Source: Candidatus Bathyarchaeota archaeon
GTDB taxonomy: Archaea > Thermoproteota > Bathyarchaeia > TCS64
DNA: 26,594 bases
Assembly (NCBI GenBank): GCA_016934355.1
Contig: JAFGTA010000028.1
Location: 1-26,594, forward strand
Direction of reading: 5' to 3'
A program made the translations under genes and the position numbers. The notes under the pieces are model-generated. The model was not told where the DNA came from and did no database searches. It worked only from the letters and a program-made list of their open reading frames with translations. Numbering within the stretch: position 1 is the stretch's first letter; every line of letters begins with the position of its first letter. Positions 1 to 7,805 of this stretch are shown here, one piece after another.

Positions 1-312
1 CTCCACTACTTCCCCGAGCTATGCGAGATGTGGAGACTGGAAGACTGGGAGAGCGGCGTGGTGATCTCTCAGCAGCTGCGGGAGTTCATGGACCCCGACA
101 GGGAAGACTACGAGCTTGTGAGCCAGGTCTTCAACGCGTGCCTGGGCCCCAACACCGAGGACATAACGAGGAACGGCCAGTACGCCACCTCTGATCCCCG
201 GACCGCTGACCCCAAAGAGGCGGAGCAGTCGATGGAGGAGGCCGTCAAGTTCATGGCGGACTTCATCGAGCTCTGGAAGAGCATCCCAGTCCCCAAGTGC
301 TTCCTCGACTAG
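1..312 (+). CDS. C-terminal fragment of a probable creatininase-family amidohydrolase (5' end outside window)
   Basis: The frame is open from base 1, so this is the last 103 codons of a gene that begins before the window; the first ATG at 28 is unlikely to be the real start. The fragment opens with a stretch like LHYFPELCEMW, comparable to the LAYKPELVRKD that follows the HAGAGETS metal-site motif in the complete creatininase homologue at 10660-11403. Near its end, SDPRTADPKEAE followed by an amphipathic helix resembles the GDPTKSSREAGEK plus helix of that protein. The assignment rests on these two weak resemblances; the metal-binding half is not visible. Its stop TAG overlaps the stop of the convergent panB gene in one CTAG. 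It could be some other amidohydrolase. Confidence 0.4.
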   Translation, partial: LHYFPELCEMWRLEDWESGVVISQQLREFMDPDREDYELVSQVFNACLGPNTEDITRNGQYATSDPRTADPKEAEQSMEEAVKFMADFIELWKSIPVPKCFLD

Positions 313-1148
313 CTTCTCTTCTTTTTCAGTTTCTTAGCTTCAGCCTCATCCATGTGGACTGTGTGCTTCTCGCCGGGGTAGTTTGATGACCGCACATCGT
401 CTCTGTAACTCGTGAAGGCGTCGGAGATTACCTTGTTCAGGTTGGCGTAGGGGTGGGCGAACGGTGGCCCCTCGTCATAGACGCCCAGCAGGTCGTGGAG
501 CACCAGCACCTGCCCGTCGCACATGGGGCCTGAGCCGATGCCGATGGTCGGCATCCCCACCTTCCTAGTTATCAGTTCAGCAGTCTCAGCGGTCATGAAC
601 TCCAGCACCACGCTGAACGCGCCCGCCTCGTCCAGAGCAAACGCATCATCGATGATAGCCTCCGCAGTGGCAGCGTCCTTACCCTGAACCTTGAAGCTCC
701 CGCCCACGGACGCCCTCTGAGGCATCAACCCTATGTGAGCCTGGACGGGTATCCCGACCTCCACGATCGCCTTCACCATGGGCGCTACGTCCTTGCCGCC
801 CTCCAGCTTGACGGCGTCTGCGCCGCCCTCCTGGATGAGCCTGGCCGCGTTGGTCACCGCCTGCTCCCTGCTGACGTGGTAAGTCATGAAGGGCATGTCG
901 GCAACGATGAGGGGTCGCTTTGCTCCTCTGACCACTGGCTTCGTGTGGTGGATAATGTCCTCAACGGTGACAGGCACCGGGTTCGGGTAGCCTAGCACTA
1001 CCATCCCCACAGAGTCACCGACCAGTATCATATCGATGCCCGCCCTGGCCGCGAGCATCGCAGTCGGGTAGTCGTACGCCGTCACCATGGCGATCTTCTC
1101 GCCCCTCTCCTTCATCTTCCGAAGCTTCGACACAGTTACCTTATCCAA
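309..1148 (-). CDS. panB: 3-methyl-2-oxobutanoate hydroxymethyltransferase (ketopantoate hydroxymethyltransferase)
   Basis: PanB transfers a hydroxymethyl group from 5,10-methylene-tetrahydrofolate (or an archaeal equivalent) to 2-oxoisovalerate, making ketopantoate for CoA synthesis in the cytosol. The 279-residue protein has the usual length and the family motifs: VTAYDYPTA, the Mg-binding VGDSVGMVVLGY, TVEDIIHHT, ADMPFMTYHVS, KLEGG, HIGLMPQ and the catalytic-Glu segment VVLEFM, then GIGSGPMCDGQVLVLHD. The basic/charged tail is a lineage feature. The start is TTG at 1148, preceded by GGTGA with a six-base gap; no in-frame ATG lies close by. It is divergent from panE, which performs the next step, so the 58-base gap probably carries both promoters. 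Confidence 0.96.
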   Translation of the reverse strand: MDKVTVSKLRKMKERGEKIAMVTAYDYPTAMLAARAGIDMILVGDSVGMVVLGYPNPVPVTVEDIIHHTKPVVRGAKRPLIVADMPFMTYHVSREQAVTNAARLIQEGGADAVKLEGGKDVAPMVKAIVEVGIPVQAHIGLMPQRASVGGSFKVQGKDAATAEAIIDDAFALDEAGAFSVVLEFMTAETAELITRKVGMPTIGIGSGPMCDGQVLVLHDLLGVYDEGPPFAHPYANLNKVISDAFTSYRDDVRSSNYPGEKHTVHMDEAEAKKLKKKRS

Positions 1149-1186
1149 ACCGATTCACCGGAACAATAGTCAATAGCCTTGAACTC

Positions 1187-1194
1187 CATATAAC
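1187..1194 (-). promoter_or_regulatory. TATA-like element for panB
   Basis: On the minus strand this reads GTTATATG. It lies about 25 bases upstream of a predicted transcription start near 1165, which leaves a short leader carrying GGTGA before the TTG at 1148. It is too close to the panE ATG (1207) to serve that gene in the usual geometry. Confidence 0.45.
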
Positions 1195-1206
1195 CACTGG
1201 TACAGA

Positions 1207-2130
1207 ATGCGTGTCGCGGTCATAGGAGTGGGGGCCATGGGCAGCCTCTACGGCGCCCTACTATCAGAGGCCGGAAACGACGTAACGCTTGTAGACGTCT
1301 GGAAGGAGCACGTGGAAACCGTCAATAGGGACGGCCTGCGCTTGACCGGGGTTTCAGGCGACAGAGTCGTAAAGGTGAGGGCTATCACCAACGCATCTAC
1401 CATGGGAACGATGGACCTGGTCATCATCTTCGTCAAGTCGTACCACACGGAGGCAGCCGTCCAAGCCTCTAAACCGTTGATGGGCCCCGCCACTTTCTAT
1501 CTGACCCTTCAGAACGGCCTCGGCAGCGTCGCGGCCATCTCCCGGGTCGTCGGAGTCGGGAGAGTCATCGCCGGCACCACCGCTCACGGCTCGACCATGG
1601 TGTGCCCCGGAGAGATAATCCACGCGGGCGCCGGCCTCACGGTGATCGGTGGACTCAGCCCGAAATCATCGGAAGCAATCCACAGAATCCGCCGCGTCTT
1701 CAATGATGCTGGGATCGAGACCGAGCTCAGCGGAGACGTAGAGTCCCTCATCTGGGGCAAGGTGTTCGTCAACCTCGGCATCAACGCCCTCACCGCCCTA
1801 ACAGGCCTCAGGAACGGCCAGCTCCTAGAGGTCCCCGAGCTTAAGACGCTCATGAGGAACGCCGTGCAGGAGGGGCAAACAGTGGCTGAAGCGTTGGGCG
1901 TGGACACGGGCTCAGTGGACCACGTCGCCCACGTCTACCGGGTGGCCGAGGCAACGGGCGGCAACAAGTCATCCATGCTCCAGGACGTGGAGAGAGGCAG
2001 AAGGACGGAGATCGACGCCCTGAACGGGGCCGTCACTCGGCTTGGAGAGGAAAAAGGGGTGGACACCCCTGTCAACAGCGCCCTCACTGCCTTGGTGAAG
2101 GGGCTGGAGCACGCTAGTCGCGTAAGGTGA
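1207..2130 (+). CDS. panE: 2-dehydropantoate 2-reductase (ketopantoate reductase)
   Basis: PanE reduces ketopantoate to pantoate with NAD(P)H, the step after PanB. The 307-residue length is normal. Residues 1-16 form a Rossmann start with GVGAMG at 7-12. Lys77 (FVKSYHTE), the LQNGLGS segment near 101, the catalytic Lys185 in WGKVFVN, and the SSMLQDVERGRRTEID region near 255-270 (with Glu268) are all in the expected places. The ATG at 1207 is the only sensible start because the nucleotide-binding strand begins at once; no leader or ribosome-binding site is obvious, so translation may be leaderless. The 3' end overlaps the convergent M81 peptidase gene by 17 bases. Divergent pairing with panB fits a shared role in pantoate supply. 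Confidence 0.94.
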   Translation: MRVAVIGVGAMGSLYGALLSEAGNDVTLVDVWKEHVETVNRDGLRLTGVSGDRVVKVRAITNASTMGTMDLVIIFVKSYHTEAAVQASKPLMGPATFYLTLQNGLGSVAAISRVVGVGRVIAGTTAHGSTMVCPGEIIHAGAGLTVIGGLSPKSSEAIHRIRRVFNDAGIETELSGDVESLIWGKVFVNLGINALTALTGLRNGQLLEVPELKTLMRNAVQEGQTVAEALGVDTGSVDHVAHVYRVAEATGGNKSSMLQDVERGRRTEIDALNGAVTRLGEEKGVDTPVNSALTALVKGLEHASRVR

Positions 2131-3601
2131 CTGGGTACACTCCCTTGGGTACATTCCTGTACTCGAAGACACTCAGGTCAGCCGGGCACTGACCGGGCGC
2201 GTCCACGATGATTATCTCTTCACCTATCTTCTCGTACACAGCCCTGAAGTGCGTCTTGGACTTGGACACGATGACCTCGAAGTCCTCGGGCCTGTACCCG
2301 AACTGCTTTATGGGGTCGTCGTCGATGAGGCTCGTCTGCCGCGAGACCAACTGAAGCCAGACGCCGCCCACCTGCAGGATACCCGTGGGCCCCAGGTTGA
2401 CTTCCTGGTTAACCCTCATGGGCCCCGTGCCGATGTACTTGCCCTCGCCCGCCCAAAGCACCTTACCCTTCACCCTAAGCTTCTCCCCGTCCCGCCAGCC
2501 TGTGGTGGCGCCCACGTCCAGCTCGACGGTGCTTCCAACGCCCGCCTCTACGCATCTCATCGCAGACTGGGGGTCGTAGATGCAGGGCACCGCCGTCTTC
2601 TCGGCTCCCTGCCTCAGCAGCTCCCTCAACACGAACGTCGTGTCGTTGCTCCTGTCCGCGTGGTCGAGGATAACTATGGGCTTCACAGCCTTCCCAGCCT
2701 TCTTCAACGCGGTCATGACGCCGTCCTCGACCCCGTGGAGAGCAGCCTCGTTTCGCCCAGTCAACTCCTTCCGCTTGCTCCACGCCAGCTTGCACAGGTC
2801 GTCCACTATCCTCTGGGCGAGCCCAAGGTCGTCATCCGTGACCGCTATCATGCTCATTCCGAGGGGGCTCACGTCGCTCCACGCGAACCCGAAGAGGGCC
2901 GTAACGTCGACGACGCCGGGCTCCCTCATCCACTTATGGACTCTGTCGATTATGTCTTTAGCTGGGCTCACCGTGGTGGCGCTGAACACCGATGGCACGA
3001 CGATCCTAGGCTTCCTGAGGGCCATCGTGGGTTTTATCTCGCCTCGTAGGGTCGCCACCATGGCCTTGGCTGCACGTATCCCGGTGTTCCTCATGTCCAC
3101 GTGGGGGCTGCTCTGGTAACCGAAGACCGCGTTGGCCTCCTTCAGTATTAATTGGTCCTTGTTGCCGTGGAGGTCGAAGGTAGCCATCAGGGGGATGTCA
3201 TAGCCGACGATCTCCCTGATCTCCCGGACGGCGTCTGTTTCGGGGTCCTGCCTGCTCTCTGTCGCCATGGCGCCGTGGAGGTCCAGGAGAACTCCGTCTA
3301 TCTGGCCCTTCATCTCTGTGAAGCCTCTCCGCATCTCGCCGACGTAGAAGTCGTAGACCTCGTCGGCGACTGTCTCGGTGGCTCCGCCGAACGCCGCGCA
3401 GACGGGTAGCAGCTCGATGCCCGCCGCGTCGCAGACCTCCATGAAGCCGCCTATGCAGCTGTTGGTCTCTTTCGCCCGCTCCAGCACAGCTTCCCCGTGG
3501 TAAGCGTTCCTCTCAAAGTCTTCGAGAGTGGTAAGCCCCGGCCAGAACGTGATTGTCTCGTGGGCGAACCCCGCTACACCCAACTTTAACCGTTTCATCA
3601 T
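2114..3601 (-). CDS. M81 family (MlrC/microcystinase-like) metallopeptidase
   Basis: The 495-residue protein has the two-part M81 layout: an N-terminal DUF1485-type metal domain (about residues 5-300) and a C-terminal MlrC domain (about 310-490). Visible motifs are FAHETITFWPG near the N-terminus, DLHGAMATESRQD near 107, FDLHGNKD near 142 and SPHVDMRNTG near 164, which carry the likely zinc ligands. VILDHADRSND marks the start of the C-terminal domain. MlrC degrades linearised microcystin, but most family members have unknown substrates, probably peptides or amides. ATG at 3601 is one base beyond the stop of the CoA-transferase beta gene, so it is almost certainly the third gene of that transcript. 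That suggests a role in processing an amide-bearing substrate for the CoA-linked pathway, which is inference. Confidence 0.88.
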   Translation of the reverse strand: MMKRLKLGVAGFAHETITFWPGLTTLEDFERNAYHGEAVLERAKETNSCIGGFMEVCDAAGIELLPVCAAFGGATETVADEVYDFYVGEMRRGFTEMKGQIDGVLLDLHGAMATESRQDPETDAVREIREIVGYDIPLMATFDLHGNKDQLILKEANAVFGYQSSPHVDMRNTGIRAAKAMVATLRGEIKPTMALRKPRIVVPSVFSATTVSPAKDIIDRVHKWMREPGVVDVTALFGFAWSDVSPLGMSMIAVTDDDLGLAQRIVDDLCKLAWSKRKELTGRNEAALHGVEDGVMTALKKAGKAVKPIVILDHADRSNDTTFVLRELLRQGAEKTAVPCIYDPQSAMRCVEAGVGSTVELDVGATTGWRDGEKLRVKGKVLWAGEGKYIGTGPMRVNQEVNLGPTGILQVGGVWLQLVSRQTSLIDDDPIKQFGYRPEDFEVIVSKSKTHFRAVYEKIGEEIIIVDAPGQCPADLSVFEYRNVPKGVYPVTLRD

Positions 3602-3602
3602 A

Positions 3603-4370
3603 TCACTTCTCTATTACTATCCCCGCCGGGTCAATCTCCTCTCTAAGGAGTCTAAGCTCCTCCACGGTGGGCGGGGCCGTCTCCTTCACCTCGCCTCTAA
3701 TCAGCAGCGGGAAACTGGTGTTCTCCTGCACCTGCTCGACGGTGACGCCGGGGTGCACAGACTCCAGCGTCATCTCCTTGGATTCCTCGTCGAATCCCAT
3801 GACGCCGAGCTGCGAGATCACCATGTAAGGACCGGTGCCCGCGGGCAGCCCAGCGGCCTCCCTCGCCCCGGGGCCTGTGAGGTAGCCCGGCGTCGTGAGG
3901 AAGTCGAGGTTTTCGATGAATCGTCGCTTATCGTGCCGCATCAGTATGATTGTTCTTGTGCAGAGGCTTCCCACGTCGTTTGCCCCGCCGCTTCCGGGGA
4001 GACGCACCTTGGGGGCGTCGTGGCTGCCAATTACTGTGGAGTTGAGGTTGCCGTACCTGTCTATCTGGGCTGCGCCGAGGAACCCGTAGTCCACTAATCC
4101 CTGCTGGGCCATCCCCATGGCGTAGTCCATGCTCGCCGCCATCACGCCTCTGTGGAAGGTGCGGCTGTCCCCGACGCTTATCGGTATCGTAGGCAGCTTG
4201 GGGCCGAGCCCGCCGGCCTCGAAGACGATGAGCAGCTCAGGCGCGTGCAGCTTCTGAGCCAGCATCGTGGCAATGATGGGGAGACCGGTACCAACGAACA
4301 CCGACCTCCTGTCCTCCAGCGCACGACTCGCGACGCAGGCAAGCAGCTCGGTGGTGTTGTACTCCAACAC
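3603..4370 (-). CDS. CoA-transferase, beta subunit (glutaconate CoA-transferase GctB-like)
   Basis: This is the second subunit of a family I CoA-transferase, which moves CoA between carboxylic acids through a glutamyl-CoA thioester. Near residue 25 is the VFVGTGLPIIAT oxyanion/CoA-binding motif, followed by IVFEAGGLGPK, whose Glu is the probable catalytic residue. GFLGAAQIDRYGNLNST and GSGGANDVGSL are also family signatures. The frame stays open to a GTG at 4388, but GAGGAGGGG lies just upstream of GTG 4370 and TTG 4367, and GTG 4370 overlaps the alpha stop as TAGTG. I therefore prefer 4370. One base separates its stop from the M81 gene. The substrate cannot be read from sequence; glutaconate, 3-oxoacid and other acids are possible. 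Confidence 0.9.
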   Translation of the reverse strand: MLEYNTTELLACVASRALEDRRSVFVGTGLPIIATMLAQKLHAPELLIVFEAGGLGPKLPTIPISVGDSRTFHRGVMAASMDYAMGMAQQGLVDYGFLGAAQIDRYGNLNSTVIGSHDAPKVRLPGSGGANDVGSLCTRTIILMRHDKRRFIENLDFLTTPGYLTGPGAREAAGLPAGTGPYMVISQLGVMGFDEESKEMTLESVHPGVTVEQVQENTSFPLLIRGEVKETAPPTVEELRLLREEIDPAGIVIEK

Positions 4371-5386
4371 TAGCCCCTCCTCGCCCACGGCGCCTTCATG
4401 GGCACCTCAAGATGCTCCAGCTTGTACAGGTACTTCATCTTATCTTCGCCGCCAACCAGCTCGATATAGTCGCTGAACTCGCGGACGCTGTACACGTACC
4501 TGTCTAGGTACTGCTGGACGCCCTCGTCGCTGCGGCTCAGCGTCAGCCACTCAGCCATGTGCTCCTCGTCACTGTAGTAGAGCCCAGGCATGTTCCCGGG
4601 GTGGCTGCCGTACGGCACCTCGACTACTGCGTCCACCGAGATGTGGGGGATCACGGTCCTATCGGGGTGGTCCCGTATCTCGTCCTCGTCGATTATCTTC
4701 TCCGTGGTCACGATGAGCCTCTTCGCGGCCCTAGCAAGGTCCACGTCCTCGATGGTTGTGCCGTCTATCTGGCAGTTACCGTACCTGTCGCAGCGGTGAA
4801 CGTGGATGAAAACGAAGTCCGGGTAACACGCAGGGAGAAGAGTGATGGGCTGCCCGGTCCACGGGTCCTCCGCCACCTTCGCCGAGCTGTACCGAAGTGT
4901 GTCGGTGCCCAGCATGACCCTCGCTGGAAGCCAGGGAAGCCCCATGGCCGCCGCCTTGAACCTCCACTGGAATCCCGCGTTGCTTATCTCGCCTACGACC
5001 TTGACCTGCCCTGACTCGACGCGCCTGCGACCCGCGGGCGACAAGCCACGCAGCTCGTGGCCGAACGCGTAGGCGCACTCGACCTTGTCCACGACCCCAG
5101 ACGCCACCAGGACATCCACATCGTGGACACCGGTCTTGGCGGCCATGCAGAGGCCCCTCCTTCCTTGCCTGATCATCTCGTATATGCCGGCCATACTGAA
5201 CCTGATGTGGCCGAAACCCCCCATCGCGAAGTAGTCGCCGTCTCTGGTGAACCGCTTCACGGCTTCCCCCATGGTCATGCGTTTATCGTCGAGGCCGCGT
5301 GGCTTGTGCGTAGACATCCACTGTCGGGCTTCGTCGGGGTGCATCCATCCCATGAGCTCCCCGTGGCCCTCCTCAAGAATCCTCAT
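4370..5386 (-). CDS. CoA-transferase, alpha subunit (glutaconate CoA-transferase GctA-like)
   Basis: This is the partner subunit of the downstream beta gene, together forming a heteromeric family I CoA-transferase. It is 338 residues long. Conserved segments are YFAMGGFGHIRFS near residue 53, GISNAGFQ-like EISNAGFQWRF near 132, DPWTGQPITLLPACYPDFVFIHVHRCDRYGNCQI around 173-206, and the VVEVPYGSHPGNMPGLYYSDEEH block near 265. The catalytic Glu is in the beta subunit in this architecture. The ATG at 5386 has a TATA-like element 26 bases upstream, so the transcript is probably leaderless. It lies 50 bases downstream of the hydroxyacyl-CoA dehydrogenase gene on the same strand, and the two may work on the same acyl substrate. 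Confidence 0.9.
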   Translation of the reverse strand: MRILEEGHGELMGWMHPDEARQWMSTHKPRGLDDKRMTMGEAVKRFTRDGDYFAMGGFGHIRFSMAGIYEMIRQGRRGLCMAAKTGVHDVDVLVASGVVDKVECAYAFGHELRGLSPAGRRRVESGQVKVVGEISNAGFQWRFKAAAMGLPWLPARVMLGTDTLRYSSAKVAEDPWTGQPITLLPACYPDFVFIHVHRCDRYGNCQIDGTTIEDVDLARAAKRLIVTTEKIIDEDEIRDHPDRTVIPHISVDAVVEVPYGSHPGNMPGLYYSDEEHMAEWLTLSRSDEGVQQYLDRYVYSVREFSDYIELVGGEDKMKYLYKLEHLEVPMKAPWARRG

Positions 5387-5408
5387 ACTGTGTACTGAGC
5401 CTGACCTC

Positions 5409-5414
5409 GTATAA
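5409..5414 (-). promoter_or_regulatory. TATA-like element of the CoA-transferase/M81 unit
   Basis: TTATAC on the minus strand is centred about 26 bases before the ATG at 5386, the spacing of an archaeal TATA box with a leaderless transcript. It implies the alpha-beta-M81 genes can be transcribed independently of the upstream dehydrogenase. Confidence 0.5.
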
Positions 5415-5436
5415 CGTTAACGAGGGAAAAAGAAGG

Positions 5437-6393
5437 TTAGTAGGTCTCGCTGTCCTTGCTCCATAGGAGCTTGTTCAGCGCGAGGAGGTACGCGTCGCGC
5501 CACGCCTCAAGCTCCTCGAGGCTCCTGTCGCCCACCATCTCGTTCACGCCGTCGACGGCCTTCTGGACGACGCTCTCCGGGGTCTCGGTCCACGTCGCCA
5601 TGGTCTTCAGCCACTTGGCCTTACTCTCCCCGATGTGTCTCATCAGGTACTCGATGCCGCCCTTGCCTCCCCCCAGATGGTACACCATGTAGGGGCCCAT
5701 TATGGCCCACCTGATGCCGGGGCCCGCCCTGATCGCCTTGTCCACGTCCTCGACGCTGGCGACCCCCTGGTCCACGAGGTCCAGCGCCTCTCTCCACAGC
5801 GCCACAGATATCCTGTTGGCGATGAAGCCAGGCACCTCCTTCTTGAGCACCACGGGCACCCTGCCGATGTCCTCCATCACCCTGTACACTAGGTCAGTGG
5901 TCTCCTTGCTGGTCTTTTCACCGGGGCTCAGCTCCACCAACGGTACCAGGTGCACCGGGTTCCACGGGTGTGCCACTATCGCCCTCTCCGGGTGGTGCTT
6001 CATGTCCCTCGCGATGTCGGTCATCATGAGCCCGGACGTGCTGCTGGCGAACACCACATCCTCTGGGGCTAGCATATCCATCTCAGCGTAGAGTGGACGC
6101 TTCACGTCGAGGCTTTCGAAGACTGACTCCACTACATAGTCGGCGCCCTGTATCGCCTCCTTGAGGCCCGTGGCTGTGGACAGCCTGTGTTTAGCCGCCT
6201 CAGCGTCCGAGCCTATTCCCGCCTCCACCAGCGTGTCTATGTGGTGTGACACCCTTCCATGGGCTTCCCTGAGCTTCTCCTCGGATAGGTCCTGCATCAC
6301 CACCTCGTAGCCGTGTAACGCGAACAGCGCCGCCCAGCCCTGACCCACGAGGCCGCTGCCGACGCATGCCACCCTGTTGACTCCTTCGATCAT
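5437..6393 (-). CDS. 3-hydroxyacyl-CoA dehydrogenase family protein (carnitine/L-gulonate 3-dehydrogenase type)
   Basis: This NAD-dependent dehydrogenase of about 318 residues belongs to the 3-hydroxyacyl-CoA dehydrogenase superfamily. It has CVGSGLVGQGWAALFALHGY (Rossmann) at the N-terminus, ADYVVESVFESLDVK, SSTSGLMMTDI, HPWNPVHLVPLVELSPG with the catalytic His, VPGFIANRI with the conserved Asn, and a C-terminal GPGIRWAIMGPYMVYHLGGG block. The last block and the overall length resemble carnitine 3-dehydrogenase and L-gulonate 3-dehydrogenase more than fatty-acid oxidation enzymes. The frame allows TTG at 6402, but a TATA-like element (about 6426) predicts initiation near 6400, favouring a leaderless ATG at 6393. 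It may oxidise a 3-hydroxy acid whose product is then activated by the adjacent CoA-transferase; this is inference. Confidence 0.88.
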   Translation of the reverse strand: MIEGVNRVACVGSGLVGQGWAALFALHGYEVVMQDLSEEKLREAHGRVSHHIDTLVEAGIGSDAEAAKHRLSTATGLKEAIQGADYVVESVFESLDVKRPLYAEMDMLAPEDVVFASSTSGLMMTDIARDMKHHPERAIVAHPWNPVHLVPLVELSPGEKTSKETTDLVYRVMEDIGRVPVVLKKEVPGFIANRISVALWREALDLVDQGVASVEDVDKAIRAGPGIRWAIMGPYMVYHLGGGKGGIEYLMRHIGESKAKWLKTMATWTETPESVVQKAVDGVNEMVGDRSLEELEAWRDAYLLALNKLLWSKDSETY

Positions 6394-6421
6394 TGTCTTC
6401 AAGGATGAAACACGCCGCCGG

Positions 6422-6430
6422 GTTTTTCAT
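6422..6430 (-). promoter_or_regulatory. TATA-like element of the dehydrogenase gene
   Basis: The minus strand reads TATGAAAAA here, centred about 25 bases ahead of a predicted start near 6400. With the plus-strand element at 6449-6455 it makes the gap a compact divergent promoter region. Confidence 0.4.
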
Positions 6431-6448
6431 ACTTCCGAGTCGAAGCCG

Positions 6449-6455
6449 TTAAGTT
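6449..6455 (+). promoter_or_regulatory. TATA-like element of the class III aminotransferase gene
   Basis: TTAAGTT is centred 25 bases before the ATG at 6477, consistent with a leaderless transcript. No ribosome-binding site is visible between them. Confidence 0.4.
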
Positions 6456-6476
6456 GGCTCAGACCGACTCTAACCT

Positions 6477-7796
6477 ATGCCTGAATCTCACGTCTTCTCA
6501 AGGGGCTCGATGCATCTCATCGAGATGGTACGGGCCGAGGGTATCTACCTATGGGACAAGGAGGGACGACGCTACATAGACGGAAGCGCCGGCCCCATCT
6601 GCGTCAACATAGGCCACGGCGTCAAGGAGGTCAGGGACGCCGTCAACGCCCAGATGGAACAGGTGAGCTACGTCCACAGCAGCCACTTCACCACAGACTC
6701 GGTCACAGACTGCGCCGACAAGATCGCCGCCTTCGCCCCCGAGGGCTTCGGCCGCGTATACTTCTGCAGCGGAGGAAGCGAGGCTACAGAGGCAGCAGCC
6801 AAGATGACCCGTCAGTACTGGCTGCTAAAGGGCGAGCCAAAGCGTAGCAAGATCATCGCAAGGTGGCAGAGCTACCACGGCAACACGCTGGGCGCACTCA
6901 GCCTCTCCGGGAACATCGCCCGCCGCCGCCGATTCTTCCCAATGCTGCTGGACTTCCCACATATCCCGCCTGCCTATTGCTACAGGTGTTGGTTTGGTAA
7001 GACCTGCGACTCGTGCGACCTTGAGTGCGCACGCGCCTTGGATACCACGATTAAGGCGACGGGCCCCGAGTACGTGTCGGCGTTTATCGCCGAGCCAATA
7101 GTTGGAGCCACACTGGGTACCGTCCCCGCGGCCCCCGGCTACTTCCAGCTTATCAGAGAGATATGCGACGTCCACGACATACTGTTCATCTCAGACGAGG
7201 TCATGACCGGGCTCGGTAGAACAGGTAAGAACTGGGGGATCGACCACTGGAACACGGTGCCCGACATCATCGCCACTGCCAAGGGGCTGGCAGGCGGCTA
7301 CATGCCTCTCGGGGCCACCATCGCCAGCGACAAGGTCTTCGAAGCCTTCGGCGAGCCCTTCGCACACGGCCACACCTACGGAAGCCACCCCGTCGCCTGC
7401 GCAGCCGGAGCGGCTGTCCTCGACTACGTTGTGAAGCACAGGCTCGTCGAGAGGTCTGCCGAGATGGGTAAGTATCTCAACGAGAAGCTCAAAGTCCTCT
7501 ATGACCACCCGACGGTGGGCGACGTTAGGGGGATAGGTGTCTTCGCAGGAGTCGAGTTCGTAAAAGATAAGGAGACCAAGGAGCCTTTCCCCCCGGAGCT
7601 GCGGTACAACAGCCGCGTCGTGGACAAGTGCTTCGATAATGGGCTCCTCGTGTACCCCGGCGTGGGCACCGTGGACGGAGTCAAGGGCGACCATATACAG
7701 GTGGCTCCGCCGCTTGTAGTCACCAAGGAGGAGATCGATGAGATAGTCGAGCTCCTTGACAGGTCTATCGGCGACGTCGAGGCAGAGGCACTGTAA
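6477..7796 (+). CDS. Class III PLP-dependent aminotransferase with a cysteine-rich insert
   Basis: This 439-residue class III (omega-type) aminotransferase has the typical length. It has an N-terminal GIYLWDKEGRRYIDG, the phosphate-binding CSGGSEATEAAAK near 99, WQSYHGNT near 133, AFIAEPIVG near 203, LFISDEVMTGLGRTG near 238 and the PLP-lysine motif TAKGLAGGYMPLGA (Lys269), then HGHTYGSHPVACAA. Residues 168-184 hold a cluster CYRCWFGKTCDSCDLEC (Cys168, 171, 177, 180, 184), partly conserved in the second aminotransferase of this window. Members act on omega-amino acids, taurine, polyamines or acetylornithine; the substrate is not evident. It is divergent from the dehydrogenase/CoA-transferase unit, so it may deaminate a substrate for the same route. 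ATG 6477 fits a leaderless start. Confidence 0.93.
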   Translation: MPESHVFSRGSMHLIEMVRAEGIYLWDKEGRRYIDGSAGPICVNIGHGVKEVRDAVNAQMEQVSYVHSSHFTTDSVTDCADKIAAFAPEGFGRVYFCSGGSEATEAAAKMTRQYWLLKGEPKRSKIIARWQSYHGNTLGALSLSGNIARRRRFFPMLLDFPHIPPAYCYRCWFGKTCDSCDLECARALDTTIKATGPEYVSAFIAEPIVGATLGTVPAAPGYFQLIREICDVHDILFISDEVMTGLGRTGKNWGIDHWNTVPDIIATAKGLAGGYMPLGATIASDKVFEAFGEPFAHGHTYGSHPVACAAGAAVLDYVVKHRLVERSAEMGKYLNEKLKVLYDHPTVGDVRGIGVFAGVEFVKDKETKEPFPPELRYNSRVVDKCFDNGLLVYPGVGTVDGVKGDHIQVAPPLVVTKEEIDEIVELLDRSIGDVEAEAL

Positions 7797-7805
7797 GTGG
7801 CGGGA

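Noticed and set aside
2249..3049. Open frame of 266 codons antisense to the M81 peptidase gene
   Set aside because: The product has low-complexity, Arg/His/Pro-rich composition without domains; the opposite strand carries clear M81 motifs.
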